From Ancylobacter novellus DSM 506 (GTDB taxonomy: Bacteria > Pseudomonadota > Alphaproteobacteria > Rhizobiales > Xanthobacteraceae), in NCBI RefSeq assembly GCF_000092925.1, contig NC_014217.1:744001-808000 (forward strand): a DNA stretch of 64,000 bases, read 5' to 3'. A program made the position numbers and the translations under genes. The notes beneath the pieces were generated by a model. It made no database searches. It had not been told where the DNA came from and saw only the letters and a program-made list of their open reading frames with translations. This document shows positions 16,007-26,815 of the stretch, one piece after another (the stretch's first letter is position 1; each line of letters opens with the position of its first letter).

Positions 16007-17399
16007 GCTCATCCGCACCACCGCGTTCAAGCTGATCGCGGCCTATCTCCTCGTCTTCGCCGTCTTCGCCGGTTCGGTCATCGCCTATCTCGGCTGGCAC
16101 ACCCAGCGGCTCGTCACCCGTCAGGCGACGGAGGCGATCGAGAAGGACACCCGCTTCCTGCAGGCGCAGTTCGAGCGCGGCGGCGTCTCCCGCCTCGCGC
16201 AGGTGGTGACGCGCCGCGCCCGCGCGCCGGATGCCGGCCTGCTGCTGCTGACCACCTATTCCGGCGACGCGCTGGCCGGCAACGTCCTCAACCTGCCGCT
16301 GAACTTCCTCGACAAGGAGGGCTGGCGGGAGATCGACTATGTGCGCTCGGAGGATTCGGTCGGGCCGCCGAGCCGGGCGCTGGTGCATGTGCTGCTGCTA
16401 CCCGGCGAGTTCCGCCTGCTGGTCGGGCGGGACGTGGTCGAGCGCGAGGAGCTGCGCCAGATCATCATCGGCCCGGCGCTGTGGGGGCTGGCGCTCCTCG
16501 TCGTGCTCGGCGTGGCGGGCGGGCTGTTCGTCACCCGCCGGGTGCTCAAGCGCATCGACCAGATGACGGCGATCTCCGACGCCATCCTGGCCGGCGACCT
16601 CTCCGGCCGCCTCGCCGTGGCCGGCACCGGCGACGAGTTCGACCGCCTTGCGCTCAGCCTCAACACCATGTTGGGCCGCATCGAGACGCTGATGGCGGGG
16701 CTGAAGGAGGTCTCCGACAACATCGCCCACGACCTCAAGACGCCGCTGACGCGGCTGCGCAACCGCGCCGAGGACGCGCTGCGCACGGCGCAGGGCGACG
16801 AGCAGTGGCGCACCGCCACCGAGCAGACCATCGAGGAATCGGACTCGCTGATCCGCACCTTCGACGCGCTGCTGATGATCGCCCGCGCCGAGGCCGGGCA
16901 GGCGAGCGCCTCCATGGTGCGCTTTGACCTCGCCGAGACGGCGGCCAGCGTCGCCGAGCTCTACGAGCCGCTGGCGGACGAGGCCGGGCTCGACGTTGTC
17001 GCCGACATTCCCGGCCCGCTGCCGATCGTCGGCGTGCGCGAACTGTTCGCACAGGCGATGTCCAACCTGATGGACAACGCCATCAAGTACAGCGCGCCGG
17101 ACACGCCGGGCGAGCGCCGCGAGATCCGGCTCACCGCCATGCGCGCGGACGGACGGGCGCGCATCATCGTCGCCGACCGCGGCCCCGGCATCGCCGAGGC
17201 CGACCGGCCGCGCGTGCTGGAGCGCTTCGTGCGGCTGGAGGCGAGCCGCACCCAGCCGGGCTTCGGCCTCGGCCTGTCGCTGGTCGCCGCGGTGGTGCAC
17301 CTCCACGGTGGCACGGTGGCGCTGGAGAGCAACGATCCGGGACTGCGGATCGTTATCGACCTGCCGCTCGACGCGTCGGATGAGAACGAGCCGGCCTGA
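15990..17399 (+). CDS. sensor histidine kinase
   Basis: A 469-residue kinase translated from GTG 15990 inside the regulator gene. N-terminal transmembrane helix (~14-36), periplasmic domain of ~120 residues, second helix (~155-180, LWGLALLVVLGVAGGLFVT), HAMP (RRVLKRIDQMTAISDAIL), H-box NIAHDLKTPLTRLRN with His247, N-box NLMDNAIKYS, and G boxes DRGPGIAEAD and GFGLGLSLVAAV. It is the cognate partner of the upstream regulator. The sensed signal is not evident. Confidence 0.85.
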   Translation: MTAFGKLIRTTAFKLIAAYLLVFAVFAGSVIAYLGWHTQRLVTRQATEAIEKDTRFLQAQFERGGVSRLAQVVTRRARAPDAGLLLLTTYSGDALAGNVLNLPLNFLDKEGWREIDYVRSEDSVGPPSRALVHVLLLPGEFRLLVGRDVVEREELRQIIIGPALWGLALLVVLGVAGGLFVTRRVLKRIDQMTAISDAILAGDLSGRLAVAGTGDEFDRLALSLNTMLGRIETLMAGLKEVSDNIAHDLKTPLTRLRNRAEDALRTAQGDEQWRTATEQTIEESDSLIRTFDALLMIARAEAGQASASMVRFDLAETAASVAELYEPLADEAGLDVVADIPGPLPIVGVRELFAQAMSNLMDNAIKYSAPDTPGERREIRLTAMRADGRARIIVADRGPGIAEADRPRVLERFVRLEASRTQPGFGLGLSLVAAVVHLHGGTVALESNDPGLRIVIDLPLDASDENEPA

Positions 17400-17472
17400 G
17401 CGACAGGACTAAGCATTCCGCAACCAGATGGGGTAAAGCTCGGGCCGGGCAGCGGAGCCAAGGGGAGTCTTG

Positions 17473-20472
17473 ATGGCGGCACGGCGCAGCACGGCAGCAA
17501 CGGCGGAACAGGATGTGGTCGCGGCGAACAGCCTGGCGGCACGACTGCGCCGGGCGCCCGGCTTTGCCATCCCGCCGCGCCTGCCGTCCGCGCTGAAGGA
17601 CGCCTTCGCCGGCGCGCCGAAGGGCGTGCGCTCGCGCCTGGAGGCGCTGATGGCCGCCTGCCCGGAGGCGCGGGCCGTGCTGGCCGGCGTGGCCGAGCAT
17701 TCGCCCTTCCTCACCGAACTGATCCGCCTCGATCCCGCCCGGCTGGTGCGGGTGCTGGAGGGCGATCCGGCGGCGAGCCTTGCCAGTGCGCGCGAGGCGG
17801 CCGTGGCGGCGGTCGCCGCGACGCAGGACGAGGCGGCGGCGATGGCGGCGCTGCGCCGGCTGCGCGCCGAGACGGCTCTGACCGTGGCGCTGGCCGATAT
17901 CGGCGACGTGTTCGACCTCACCACTGTCACCGCCGAGCTGACGGCCGGCGCCGACACGGCGATCTCGGCGGCGGTCGACTTCCTCGCCCGCGAGGGGGCG
18001 GCTGCCGGCAAGCTCACCAAGGCGTGGCCGGACGGGCTCGGCTACACCGTGCTCGCCATGGGCAAGCACGGCGCGCGCGAACTCAATTATTCCAGCGATG
18101 TCGACCTGATCGTGCTCTACGACCCAGAGACGGCGCCGCTCCGGGAGAACCTCGAGCCCGCGCCCTTCTTCGTGCGCTTCACCCAGCGGCTGGTGAAGAT
18201 GATCCAGGAGCGCACGGGCGAAGGGTATGTCGCCCGCGTCGACCTGCGGCTGCGCCCCGATCCGGCCTCGACGCAGGTCGCGCTCTCGCTCGACGCGGCG
18301 CTCGACTATTACGAGCGCGAGGGCGCCACCTGGGAGCGCGCGGCCTATATCAAGGCGCGGCCCATCGCCGGCGACATCAAGCTCGGCTACGCCTTCCTGC
18401 GCCAGCTCGCGCCCTTCGTCTGGCGCCGCACGCTCGACTATGCGGCGGTGGCCGAGGTCCATGCGATGAAGCAGGACATCCATGCCTTCCGCGGCCATGA
18501 GGCGATCGCGGTGGAGGGGCACAACGTCAAGCTCGGGCGCGGCGGCATTCGCGAGATCGAGTTCTTCGCCCAGACCCAGCAGCTCATCGCGGGCGGGCGC
18601 GACCCGCATCTGCGCACGCCGCGCACGCTGGAGGGGCTCGCCGTGCTGGCGCAGACCGGCTGGATCAGCGAGACCGCGCGCGAAGAGCTCGACGAGGCCT
18701 ATCACTTCCTGCGCCGGGTCGAGCACCGGCTGCAGATGGTGGCGGACGCGCAGACCCATTCGCTGCCCGAGGAGGAGGACGCGCTCGCTTCCTTCGCCCG
18801 CTTCATGGGCTATGAGGACCGCGCGAGCTTCGCGCAGGCGCTCACCCGCCGCCTCGCGCGGGTGCAGGACCACTATGCCAAGCTGTTCGAGGACGCGCCG
18901 ACCCGTGCGGCGGTCGAGGGGCGGCTGGAATTCCCGCCCGACAAGGACGACCGCGAGACGCTGGCGACGCTGAGCCGGCTCGGCTATGCCGACGCCAAGG
19001 CGGCGAGCGCCACGGTGCGCGGCTGGCTCTGCGGCGCGCCCAAGGCGCTACGGCCCGAACATGCGCGCGAGGAGCTCGCCGCCATCGTGCCGCTGCTGCT
19101 CGACGCGCTGGCGCGCGGCGGCGCCCCGGATGCCGGGCTCAACGCCGCCGACCGCTTCTTCCACGAGCTGCCGAGCGCCCTACGGCTGATGCCGGCGCTC
19201 AGGCACAACCCCGACCTCGTGCGGCTGCTCGCCACCATCCTCGGCACCGCGCCGCGGCTCGGCGAGATGCTGTCGCACCGGCCCTCGCTCATCGATGCGC
19301 TTCTGGACCCCGCCTTCTTCGGCGCGCTGCCCAACGAGCCGGCGCTGGCCGCGCGGCTCGACGCCGATCTGGAGCTGGCCGAGGACGAGGAGGACCTGCT
19401 CGACCGCGCCCGCCGCTTCCGGCAGGAGCACCATGTGCTGATCGGCGTGCGCATCCTCTCCGGCACGCTGCCGGCCGCGCGCGCCGGCGAAGCCTTCGCC
19501 CGGCTCGCCGACGTGATCATCCGCGCGCTGGAAAAGGCGGTGATGGTGCGCTTCCGCGAGGCCTACGGCACCATTGCCGACGCCGAGGTGGCGGTGCTCG
19601 CCATGGGCAAGCTCGGCGGGCGGGAGATGACCGCCGGCTCCGACCTCGACCTCATCGTGCTCTACGATTTCGACGAGGAACACCCCGAGAGCGACGGCCG
19701 GCGCCCGCTCTATGGCGGGCAGTATTTCGCCCGGCTGACCCAGCGGATCGTCAGCGCGCTGACCACGCCGACCAATGCCGGCCAGCTCTACGAGGTGGAT
19801 CTGCGCCTGCGCCCCTCCGGCAATGCCGGCCCGGTCGCGACCAGCCTGCCACGCTTCGAGGCCTATCAGGCCGAGGAAGCCTGGACCTGGGAGCATATGG
19901 CGCTGACCCGCGCCCGCGTGGTGGCGGCGTCGCCGGCCTTCCGCGCGCGGGTGGAGGGCGCGATCGCGCAGGTGCTGCGGGCCAAGCGCGTGCCGCGCCG
20001 GCTCGCCGCCGACATCGTCGACATGCGCGGCGCCATCGCCGACGAGAAGGGCGACGAAGACCCGTGGGACCTGAAATATGCCCGCGGAGGCCTCGTCGAC
20101 ATCGAGTTCATCGCCCAGTACCTCGTGCTGGCGCACGCCCAGACGCATCCGCAGATCATCGACACCTCGACCGTGCGGGTGATCGGCAATGCGGTGCAGG
20201 CGGGGCTGCTCGACGTACTGGACGGGCACCTGCTCGGCGACGCCTGCCGGCTGACGCAGGATCTGACGCAGGTGCTGCGGCTGTCGCTATCCGGGCCGTT
20301 CAAGCCGGCGGAATCCAGTCCGGCGCTGCGCCGGCTGCTGGCGCGGGCGGGGGCAATGCCGGACTTCTCGACGCTGGAGGCGCATCTGTTCGAGACGCAG
20401 CGCGAGGTACGGGCGGTGTTTGAGCGGGTGCTGAGCGGCCCGCCCGCGCCGCGGCGGCGGAAGAAAGCCTGA
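17473..20472 (+). CDS. glnE: bifunctional glutamine-synthetase adenylyltransferase/adenylyl-removing enzyme
   Basis: A 999-residue protein with two nucleotidyltransferase domains. The N-terminal adenylyl-removing domain has GKHGARELNYSSDVDLIVLY (from residue 197). The C-terminal adenylyltransferase domain has GKLGGREMTAGSDLDLIVLY (from residue 712). Each is followed by its helical GlnD-UR/GlnE domain. It adjusts glutamine synthetase by adding or removing AMP according to PII state. ATG 17473 follows AAGGGGAG; TTG 17470 is just upstream. Length matches the family (950-1000). It is the last gene in the block before convergent genes. Confidence 0.95.
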   Translation: MAARRSTAATAEQDVVAANSLAARLRRAPGFAIPPRLPSALKDAFAGAPKGVRSRLEALMAACPEARAVLAGVAEHSPFLTELIRLDPARLVRVLEGDPAASLASAREAAVAAVAATQDEAAAMAALRRLRAETALTVALADIGDVFDLTTVTAELTAGADTAISAAVDFLAREGAAAGKLTKAWPDGLGYTVLAMGKHGARELNYSSDVDLIVLYDPETAPLRENLEPAPFFVRFTQRLVKMIQERTGEGYVARVDLRLRPDPASTQVALSLDAALDYYEREGATWERAAYIKARPIAGDIKLGYAFLRQLAPFVWRRTLDYAAVAEVHAMKQDIHAFRGHEAIAVEGHNVKLGRGGIREIEFFAQTQQLIAGGRDPHLRTPRTLEGLAVLAQTGWISETAREELDEAYHFLRRVEHRLQMVADAQTHSLPEEEDALASFARFMGYEDRASFAQALTRRLARVQDHYAKLFEDAPTRAAVEGRLEFPPDKDDRETLATLSRLGYADAKAASATVRGWLCGAPKALRPEHAREELAAIVPLLLDALARGGAPDAGLNAADRFFHELPSALRLMPALRHNPDLVRLLATILGTAPRLGEMLSHRPSLIDALLDPAFFGALPNEPALAARLDADLELAEDEEDLLDRARRFRQEHHVLIGVRILSGTLPAARAGEAFARLADVIIRALEKAVMVRFREAYGTIADAEVAVLAMGKLGGREMTAGSDLDLIVLYDFDEEHPESDGRRPLYGGQYFARLTQRIVSALTTPTNAGQLYEVDLRLRPSGNAGPVATSLPRFEAYQAEEAWTWEHMALTRARVVAASPAFRARVEGAIAQVLRAKRVPRRLAADIVDMRGAIADEKGDEDPWDLKYARGGLVDIEFIAQYLVLAHAQTHPQIIDTSTVRVIGNAVQAGLLDVLDGHLLGDACRLTQDLTQVLRLSLSGPFKPAESSPALRRLLARAGAMPDFSTLEAHLFETQREVRAVFERVLSGPPAPRRRKKA

Positions 20473-20485
20473 CTCGGTAAAACAC

Positions 20486-20593
20486 CGTCATCCTGAGGTG
20501 CGAGCGAAGCGAGCCTCGAAGGATGCTCGCTCAAGTGCACCTGGACGAGCATCCTTCGAGGCCCGGCCTTTGGCCGGGCACCTCAGGATGAGG
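20486..20593. repeat. dispersed palindromic repeat, 'catcctgaggtg...cctcaggatgag' family
   Basis: Left unit CGTCATCCTGAGGTGCGAGCG with GAGCCTCGAAGGATG, right unit CATCCTTCGAGGCCCGGCC with GGCCGGGCACCTCAGGATG. It lies between the convergent glnE and lhgO-like genes, as expected for a shared transcript end, and is related to 8570-8682. Confidence 0.8.
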
Positions 20594-20613
20594 TCGGTCC
20601 GGGATTCGGTTCG

Positions 20614-21723
20614 TCAGCCCAGCTTTCCCGCCACCAATTCCCCGATGGCGAGGCTCGCCGTCAGCCCCGGCGACTCGATGCCGAAGAGCTGCACCAGCCC
20701 CTGCACGCCATGCTCGGCCGGCCCGTCGATGCGAAAGTCGGCCGCCGGGGCGCCGGGCGGCACGATCTTCGGGCGGATGCCGGCATAGGCGGGGTTGAGC
20801 GCGCCGTCCGGCAGCGCCGGCCAGTAGCGGCGTATGGCGGCGTAGAATTTCTCGCCGCGCGCGGGATCGACATCGTAGTTCGGCGTGTCGATCCACTCGG
20901 TGTCCGGCCCGAAGCGCGCCTGCCCGCCGAGGTCGAGGGTGAGATGCACGCCGAGCCCGGCATGCTCCGGCACCGGATAGACGAGGCGGGAGAACGGCGC
21001 CCTGCCGGACAGGGTGAAGTAGCTGCCCTTGCACAGATAGGCCTGCGGGATCGCCTCGGCGGGTAGCCCATCGATGGCGCGGGCGAGCGGCACGGCGCCA
21101 TGGCCGGCGGCGTTGACGAACGTGGAACAGGCGAGCCGCATCGGCTCGGCGCCGCCGACCTCCAGCATGATGCCCGAAGCCGTCACCTCGCCGCGCAGGA
21201 TCGGCGCGTTGAAGGCGATCATGCCGCCGGCATCCTCCAGCTCGCCGCGATAGGCGAGCATCAGCGCATGGCTGTCGATGATGCCGGTGGACGGCGAGAA
21301 CAGGGCGGCTTCGGCGTTGAGCGCCTGCTCCAGCGCGCGGGCCTGCGCGCCCGTGAGATAGTCGAGATTGCCAACGCCGCAGGCGCGGGCATGGGCGTCT
21401 ATGGCGGCGAGTTTTTCCGTCTCGGCGGCGTCGGTGGCGACGATCAGCTTGCCGCAGCGCCGGTGCGGGATGCCGCGTTCGGCGCAATAGGCATAGAGCG
21501 CCTCGCGCCCCTCGATGCAGAGCCGCGCCTTGAGGCTGCCGGCGGCATAATAGAGGCCAGCATGGATGACCTCGCTGTTGCGGGCGGAGGTGTCCGAGCC
21601 GATCAGCCCGGTCGCTTCCAGCACCAGCACCTCGCGGCCCTTGAGCGCCAATGCGCGGGCGATGGCGAGGCCGACCACGCCGGCCCCGGCGACGACGCAG
21701 TCGACAGACGATTCTTCGCTCAT
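20614..21723 (-). CDS. FAD-dependent oxidoreductase, L-2-hydroxyglutarate-oxidase-like
   Basis: A 369-residue flavoprotein. N-terminal dinucleotide-binding motif [19 protein letters not shown] (GxGxxG), then [21 protein letters not shown], the FAD-contact stretch typical of the LhgO/YgaF family, and a C-terminal KPKIVPPG-type segment ([10 protein letters not shown]). The family oxidises L-2-hydroxyglutarate to 2-oxoglutarate at the membrane, but related enzymes use other 2-hydroxyacids or glycerol 3-phosphate. It lies 10 bases downstream of the PAS kinase on the same strand, so the two may be cotranscribed. Confidence 0.8.
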   Translation of the reverse strand: MSEESSVDCVVAGAGVVGLAIARALALKGREVLVLEATGLIGSDTSARNSEVIHAGLYYAAGSLKARLCIEGREALYAYCAERGIPHRRCGKLIVATDAAETEKLAAIDAHARACGVGNLDYLTGAQARALEQALNAEAALFSPSTGIIDSHALMLAYRGELEDAGGMIAFNAPILRGEVTASGIMLEVGGAEPMRLACSTFVNAAGHGAVPLARAIDGLPAEAIPQAYLCKGSYFTLSGRAPFSRLVYPVPEHAGLGVHLTLDLGGQARFGPDTEWIDTPNYDVDPARGEKFYAAIRRYWPALPDGALNPAYAGIRPKIVPPGAPAADFRIDGPAEHGVQGLVQLFGIESPGLTASLAIGELVAGKLG

Positions 21724-21733
21724 GAGTGGGATA

Positions 21734-24046
<2,313 letters not shown>

Positions 24047-24331
24047 CGCCGGCCTCCCCCGAAGTCCCAAACCCGTTCCCACTTGATAGGAGCGATGTGC
24101 CGCATCTCTCCGAATCACCCCGATTTGAATCGAATCGGCCCCTCCCTGTCCAGAGTCCGGGGGAGTCAAGTTAAGCTTTTAGCAACCTTCGGGTGGTCCG
24201 CCGGTGCCAGGGTGGGTGGCGGAAGCGGACAATAGGCGCGACGGAACGCGACAACCGCGCCGCATGGACGCCTTTGGCCGCCCGATGCTATGCGACTGCC
24301 GCCCGTTCCGGGCCAGCAGGGAGAGCATCAC

Positions 24332-24871
24332 ATGAGCGATATCTGGTTCCGCACCGGCGAGGCGACGGTGCTCGCGGCCGATGGACAGTTCACCGATGCC
24401 ATGCCGGAGGTGCTGATCGGCTCCGTGCGCGGGCCGGCCGGGCACGCCTTCGCTTCGATGATGGGGCAGGTGCAGGGCCATACCCGCATGTTCGTGGTGC
24501 GCGACCTCAACCAGATGGTGCGCCCGGCGACGATGATGACCACCAAGGCGACCATCCACACGCTGGAATATGTCGACCTGCTCGGCGGCGTCGTGCAGGG
24601 CGCGATCGGTGACGCCATCGTCGACGCGCTGGCCGAAGGCATCCTGCCGAAGGACCAGGCCGACGAGATCTGCATGATCGTGATGGTCTGGCTCGACCCG
24701 CGCTGCGCCGAGGACGAGAACCTCGACAAGGCGGACCTCTACCGCACCAATTACGAGGCGATGAAGATCGCGCTGGAGCGGGCCATGACCGGCAAGCCGA
24801 CGGTCGACGAGCTGATCGCCAACCGCAAGAGCATCAAGCACTACGCGCTCGACGGCGTCATCGAATACTGA
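24332..24871 (+). CDS. formaldehyde-activating-enzyme (Fae) family paralogue
   Basis: A 179-residue protein with the Fae fold signature: GEATV near the start, VLIGSVRGPAGHAFA, HTRMFVVRDLNQMVRPATMM, then GAIGDAIVDALAEGILPKDQADE. Start ATG 24332 follows AGGGAGA. Fae condenses formaldehyde with H4MPT. In this copy the N-terminal stretch reads FTDAMPEVLIG where canonical Fae carries a histidine (recalled VAHIDLIIG), so the catalytic acid may be absent and the protein is better called a Fae paralogue (Fae2/Fae3 type). It stands ~6 kb from the C1 island and is divergent from the PAS kinase. Confidence 0.8.
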   Translation: MSDIWFRTGEATVLAADGQFTDAMPEVLIGSVRGPAGHAFASMMGQVQGHTRMFVVRDLNQMVRPATMMTTKATIHTLEYVDLLGGVVQGAIGDAIVDALAEGILPKDQADEICMIVMVWLDPRCAEDENLDKADLYRTNYEAMKIALERAMTGKPTVDELIANRKSIKHYALDGVIEY

Positions 24872-24890
24872 ATGTCTGTCCCGCACTTCC

Positions 24891-25000
24891 CTCTCCCCAT
24901 TGGGGAGAGGTGGACCGCGAAGCGGGACGGTGAGGGGCGACAACATTGCGGAGCGTCGAAGGCCCTCTCACCCTAACCCTCTCCCTCCGGGAGAAGGGAA
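24891..25000. repeat. 'cctctccccattggggagagg' palindromic repeat pair
   Basis: CTCTCCCCATTGGGGAGAG (24891-24909) and CCCTCTCACCCTAACCCTCTCCC with GGGAGAAGGG further on. It is related to the pair at 1851-1971. The 365-bp gap 24872-25236 contains this unit and the next one and no visible gene. Confidence 0.7.
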
Positions 25001-25048
25001 AGAAGATGCCGTCGGGCAGCCAAATTAGGAACACGGTCAGGAGCCTGG

Positions 25049-25175
25049 CCCGTAATTCGCGACCGGGATGCTTGGCGGTTCGTCATGGCCGGGCTTGGCC
25101 CGGCCATCCACGCCTTCGGTACGGCTTGGAGCGCCCGGCAAGTCGTGGATCCCCGGGCCAAGCCCGGGGATGACG
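25049..25175. repeat. dispersed palindromic repeat, complete 'cgtcatg...gatgacg' unit with shared left arm
   Basis: Begins with CCCGTAATTCGCGACCGGGA and continues through CGTCATGGCCGGGCTTGGCC to GGCCAAGCCCGGGGATGACG. The copy at 58931-59048 shares the left arm and the centre (CGCCTTCGGTACGGCTTGG vs CGCCTTCAGTACCGCTTGG) but is cut off eight bases after CCCGGGC. This complete copy therefore shows what the interrupted one looked like. Confidence 0.8.
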
Positions 25176-25236
25176 GTGCAAAGGCGGCATCCACCACCCC
25201 GAAAATCCATTACGAGTCAGACTCTGAAAAGCCCGC

Positions 25237-26688
25237 TCAGCGCCGCACCTCGGAGCCGGGCGCGGCGGGCGAGCCCCCCATGCCACCGTCCGGCGCCAGC
25301 ACCACCCGCATGGCGCCGCCATCCGGCCGCGCCACCAATATGCAGTTGCGGCCGGCCTGCTTGGCGGCATAGAGCGCGCGGTCGGCACTGGCGACCAGGA
25401 CCGGCGGCGCCGTCGTGTCATGGTTCGCCGCCTCGTGGATGGCGATGCCGACGCTCACCGTGACGATGCCGTAAGGGCTGCCGGCATGGGCGACGCGCAG
25501 GTCCCGCACGGCCCGCAGCATGCTGGTCGCCACCATCACCGCGTCGTTCTCGTCGGTGTCGGCGAGGATGACGGCGAACTCCTCGCCGCCATAGCGGGTG
25601 ATGAGGTCGCCGGTGCGCCGGGCGCAGTGGCGCAACGTCTCCGCCACCTTGCGCAGGCACTCGTCGCCCTCGATGTGGCCGTAGAGGTCGTTGTAGTGCT
25701 TGAAGCCGTCGACATCGATCATCATCAGCGCCAGCGAGGGTTTGTGGCGCCCGGTGCGGCCGATCTCGCGCGTCAGCACGCTGTCGAACTTGCGCCGGTT
25801 GGGCAGCTCGGTCAGCGGGTCCATCTCGGATAGCTCGGTGAGGCGGCGATTGGCTTCGATCAGCTCGCGCTCCAGCTGCTCGCGCTGGCGCACCGTGGCG
25901 GCGAGCTCCTCCTCGATCTGCTTCTGCCTGGAGATGTCGACGCTGGTGGCGAGGAGGCGCAGCGGCCGCCCTTCGGCGTCCCATTCGGCGATGCGCCCGC
26001 GCCCGAGGATCCAGCGCCAGAGGCCGAACTTGTCGCGCAGGCGGTAGACCGCCTCGAACACGTCGCTGCGGCCGGCGAGCACCTGCTGGAAACGCTGCTC
26101 CACCATGGGCTTGTCGTCCGGATGGACGATGCTCCAGGCCTCGTGCTCGTCTTCCTCCGTCGCCTCGTCGACGTCGTAGCCGAGCGCCATCTTCCAGTGC
26201 GGCGAGCGGTGCACCCGGCCCTTGGGGATATCGAGCTCCCAGACCCACTGGCCGGCATTCTGCAGCGCGAAGCCGATGCGCCGCTCGCGCTGGGCGAAGC
26301 CGGTGCGCAGCATGCGCCGGCGGGTGACGTCGGTCAGCGCCACGGAGAGGCCGGCGAACCCGCCCTGCGCATCATGCAGCGGGCAGGCGGCGGCGAGATA
26401 GGTGCGGCCGGTCTCCGGCAGGGTGAGCTCGTGGCCGGCGATCGGCAGCCCGGCGATCGCCCGCTTGATCCAGCGCTCGACCAGCGCCACCGCCTCCGGC
26501 AGGAGCGCGTCGACGCGCTGGCCGACGAGGTCCTGCGCCGGCGCGCCGATCAGTTCCGCCATCTGAGCGTTGGCGACGCATAGCTTGTGGTCGGGGCTGA
26601 TCACGCACAATGCCACGGGCGCCGCAATGAAGGCCGCCTCGGATGTCACCGGGCCTTCGTCCTCCGATGGCAAAGCGTGATCGCTCAT
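25237..26688 (-). CDS. PAS-domain diguanylate cyclase
   Basis: A 483-residue soluble signalling protein. Two PAS modules (residues ~17-130 and ~140-265) and a short coiled coil (LAATVRQREQLERELIEANR) precede a GGDEF domain. The active-site motif is GGEEF at 367-371 (RYGGEEFAVI), and an RxxD inhibitory site, RTGD, lies five residues upstream (358-361), so the cyclase is probably active and product-inhibited. No EAL domain follows. It makes c-di-GMP from GTP; the PAS ligand is unknown. It lies downstream of pepN on the same strand with a 127-bp gap. Confidence 0.88.
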   Translation of the reverse strand: MSDHALPSEDEGPVTSEAAFIAAPVALCVISPDHKLCVANAQMAELIGAPAQDLVGQRVDALLPEAVALVERWIKRAIAGLPIAGHELTLPETGRTYLAAACPLHDAQGGFAGLSVALTDVTRRRMLRTGFAQRERRIGFALQNAGQWVWELDIPKGRVHRSPHWKMALGYDVDEATEEDEHEAWSIVHPDDKPMVEQRFQQVLAGRSDVFEAVYRLRDKFGLWRWILGRGRIAEWDAEGRPLRLLATSVDISRQKQIEEELAATVRQREQLERELIEANRRLTELSEMDPLTELPNRRKFDSVLTREIGRTGRHKPSLALMMIDVDGFKHYNDLYGHIEGDECLRKVAETLRHCARRTGDLITRYGGEEFAVILADTDENDAVMVATSMLRAVRDLRVAHAGSPYGIVTVSVGIAIHEAANHDTTAPPVLVASADRALYAAKQAGRNCILVARPDGGAMRVVLAPDGGMGGSPAAPGSEVRR

Positions 26689-26815
26689 CGACCGACTTTC
26701 CCCGCACTACGGAGCAATCCAGTGCCGGAAGGGCGAGCAAGCCATATTTTGCACAGCCGTTCAATATGCCTCCGCGTCCCTCCCCGCCGGGGCGCCGCGG
26801 CGGCCCGCGCAGCCC

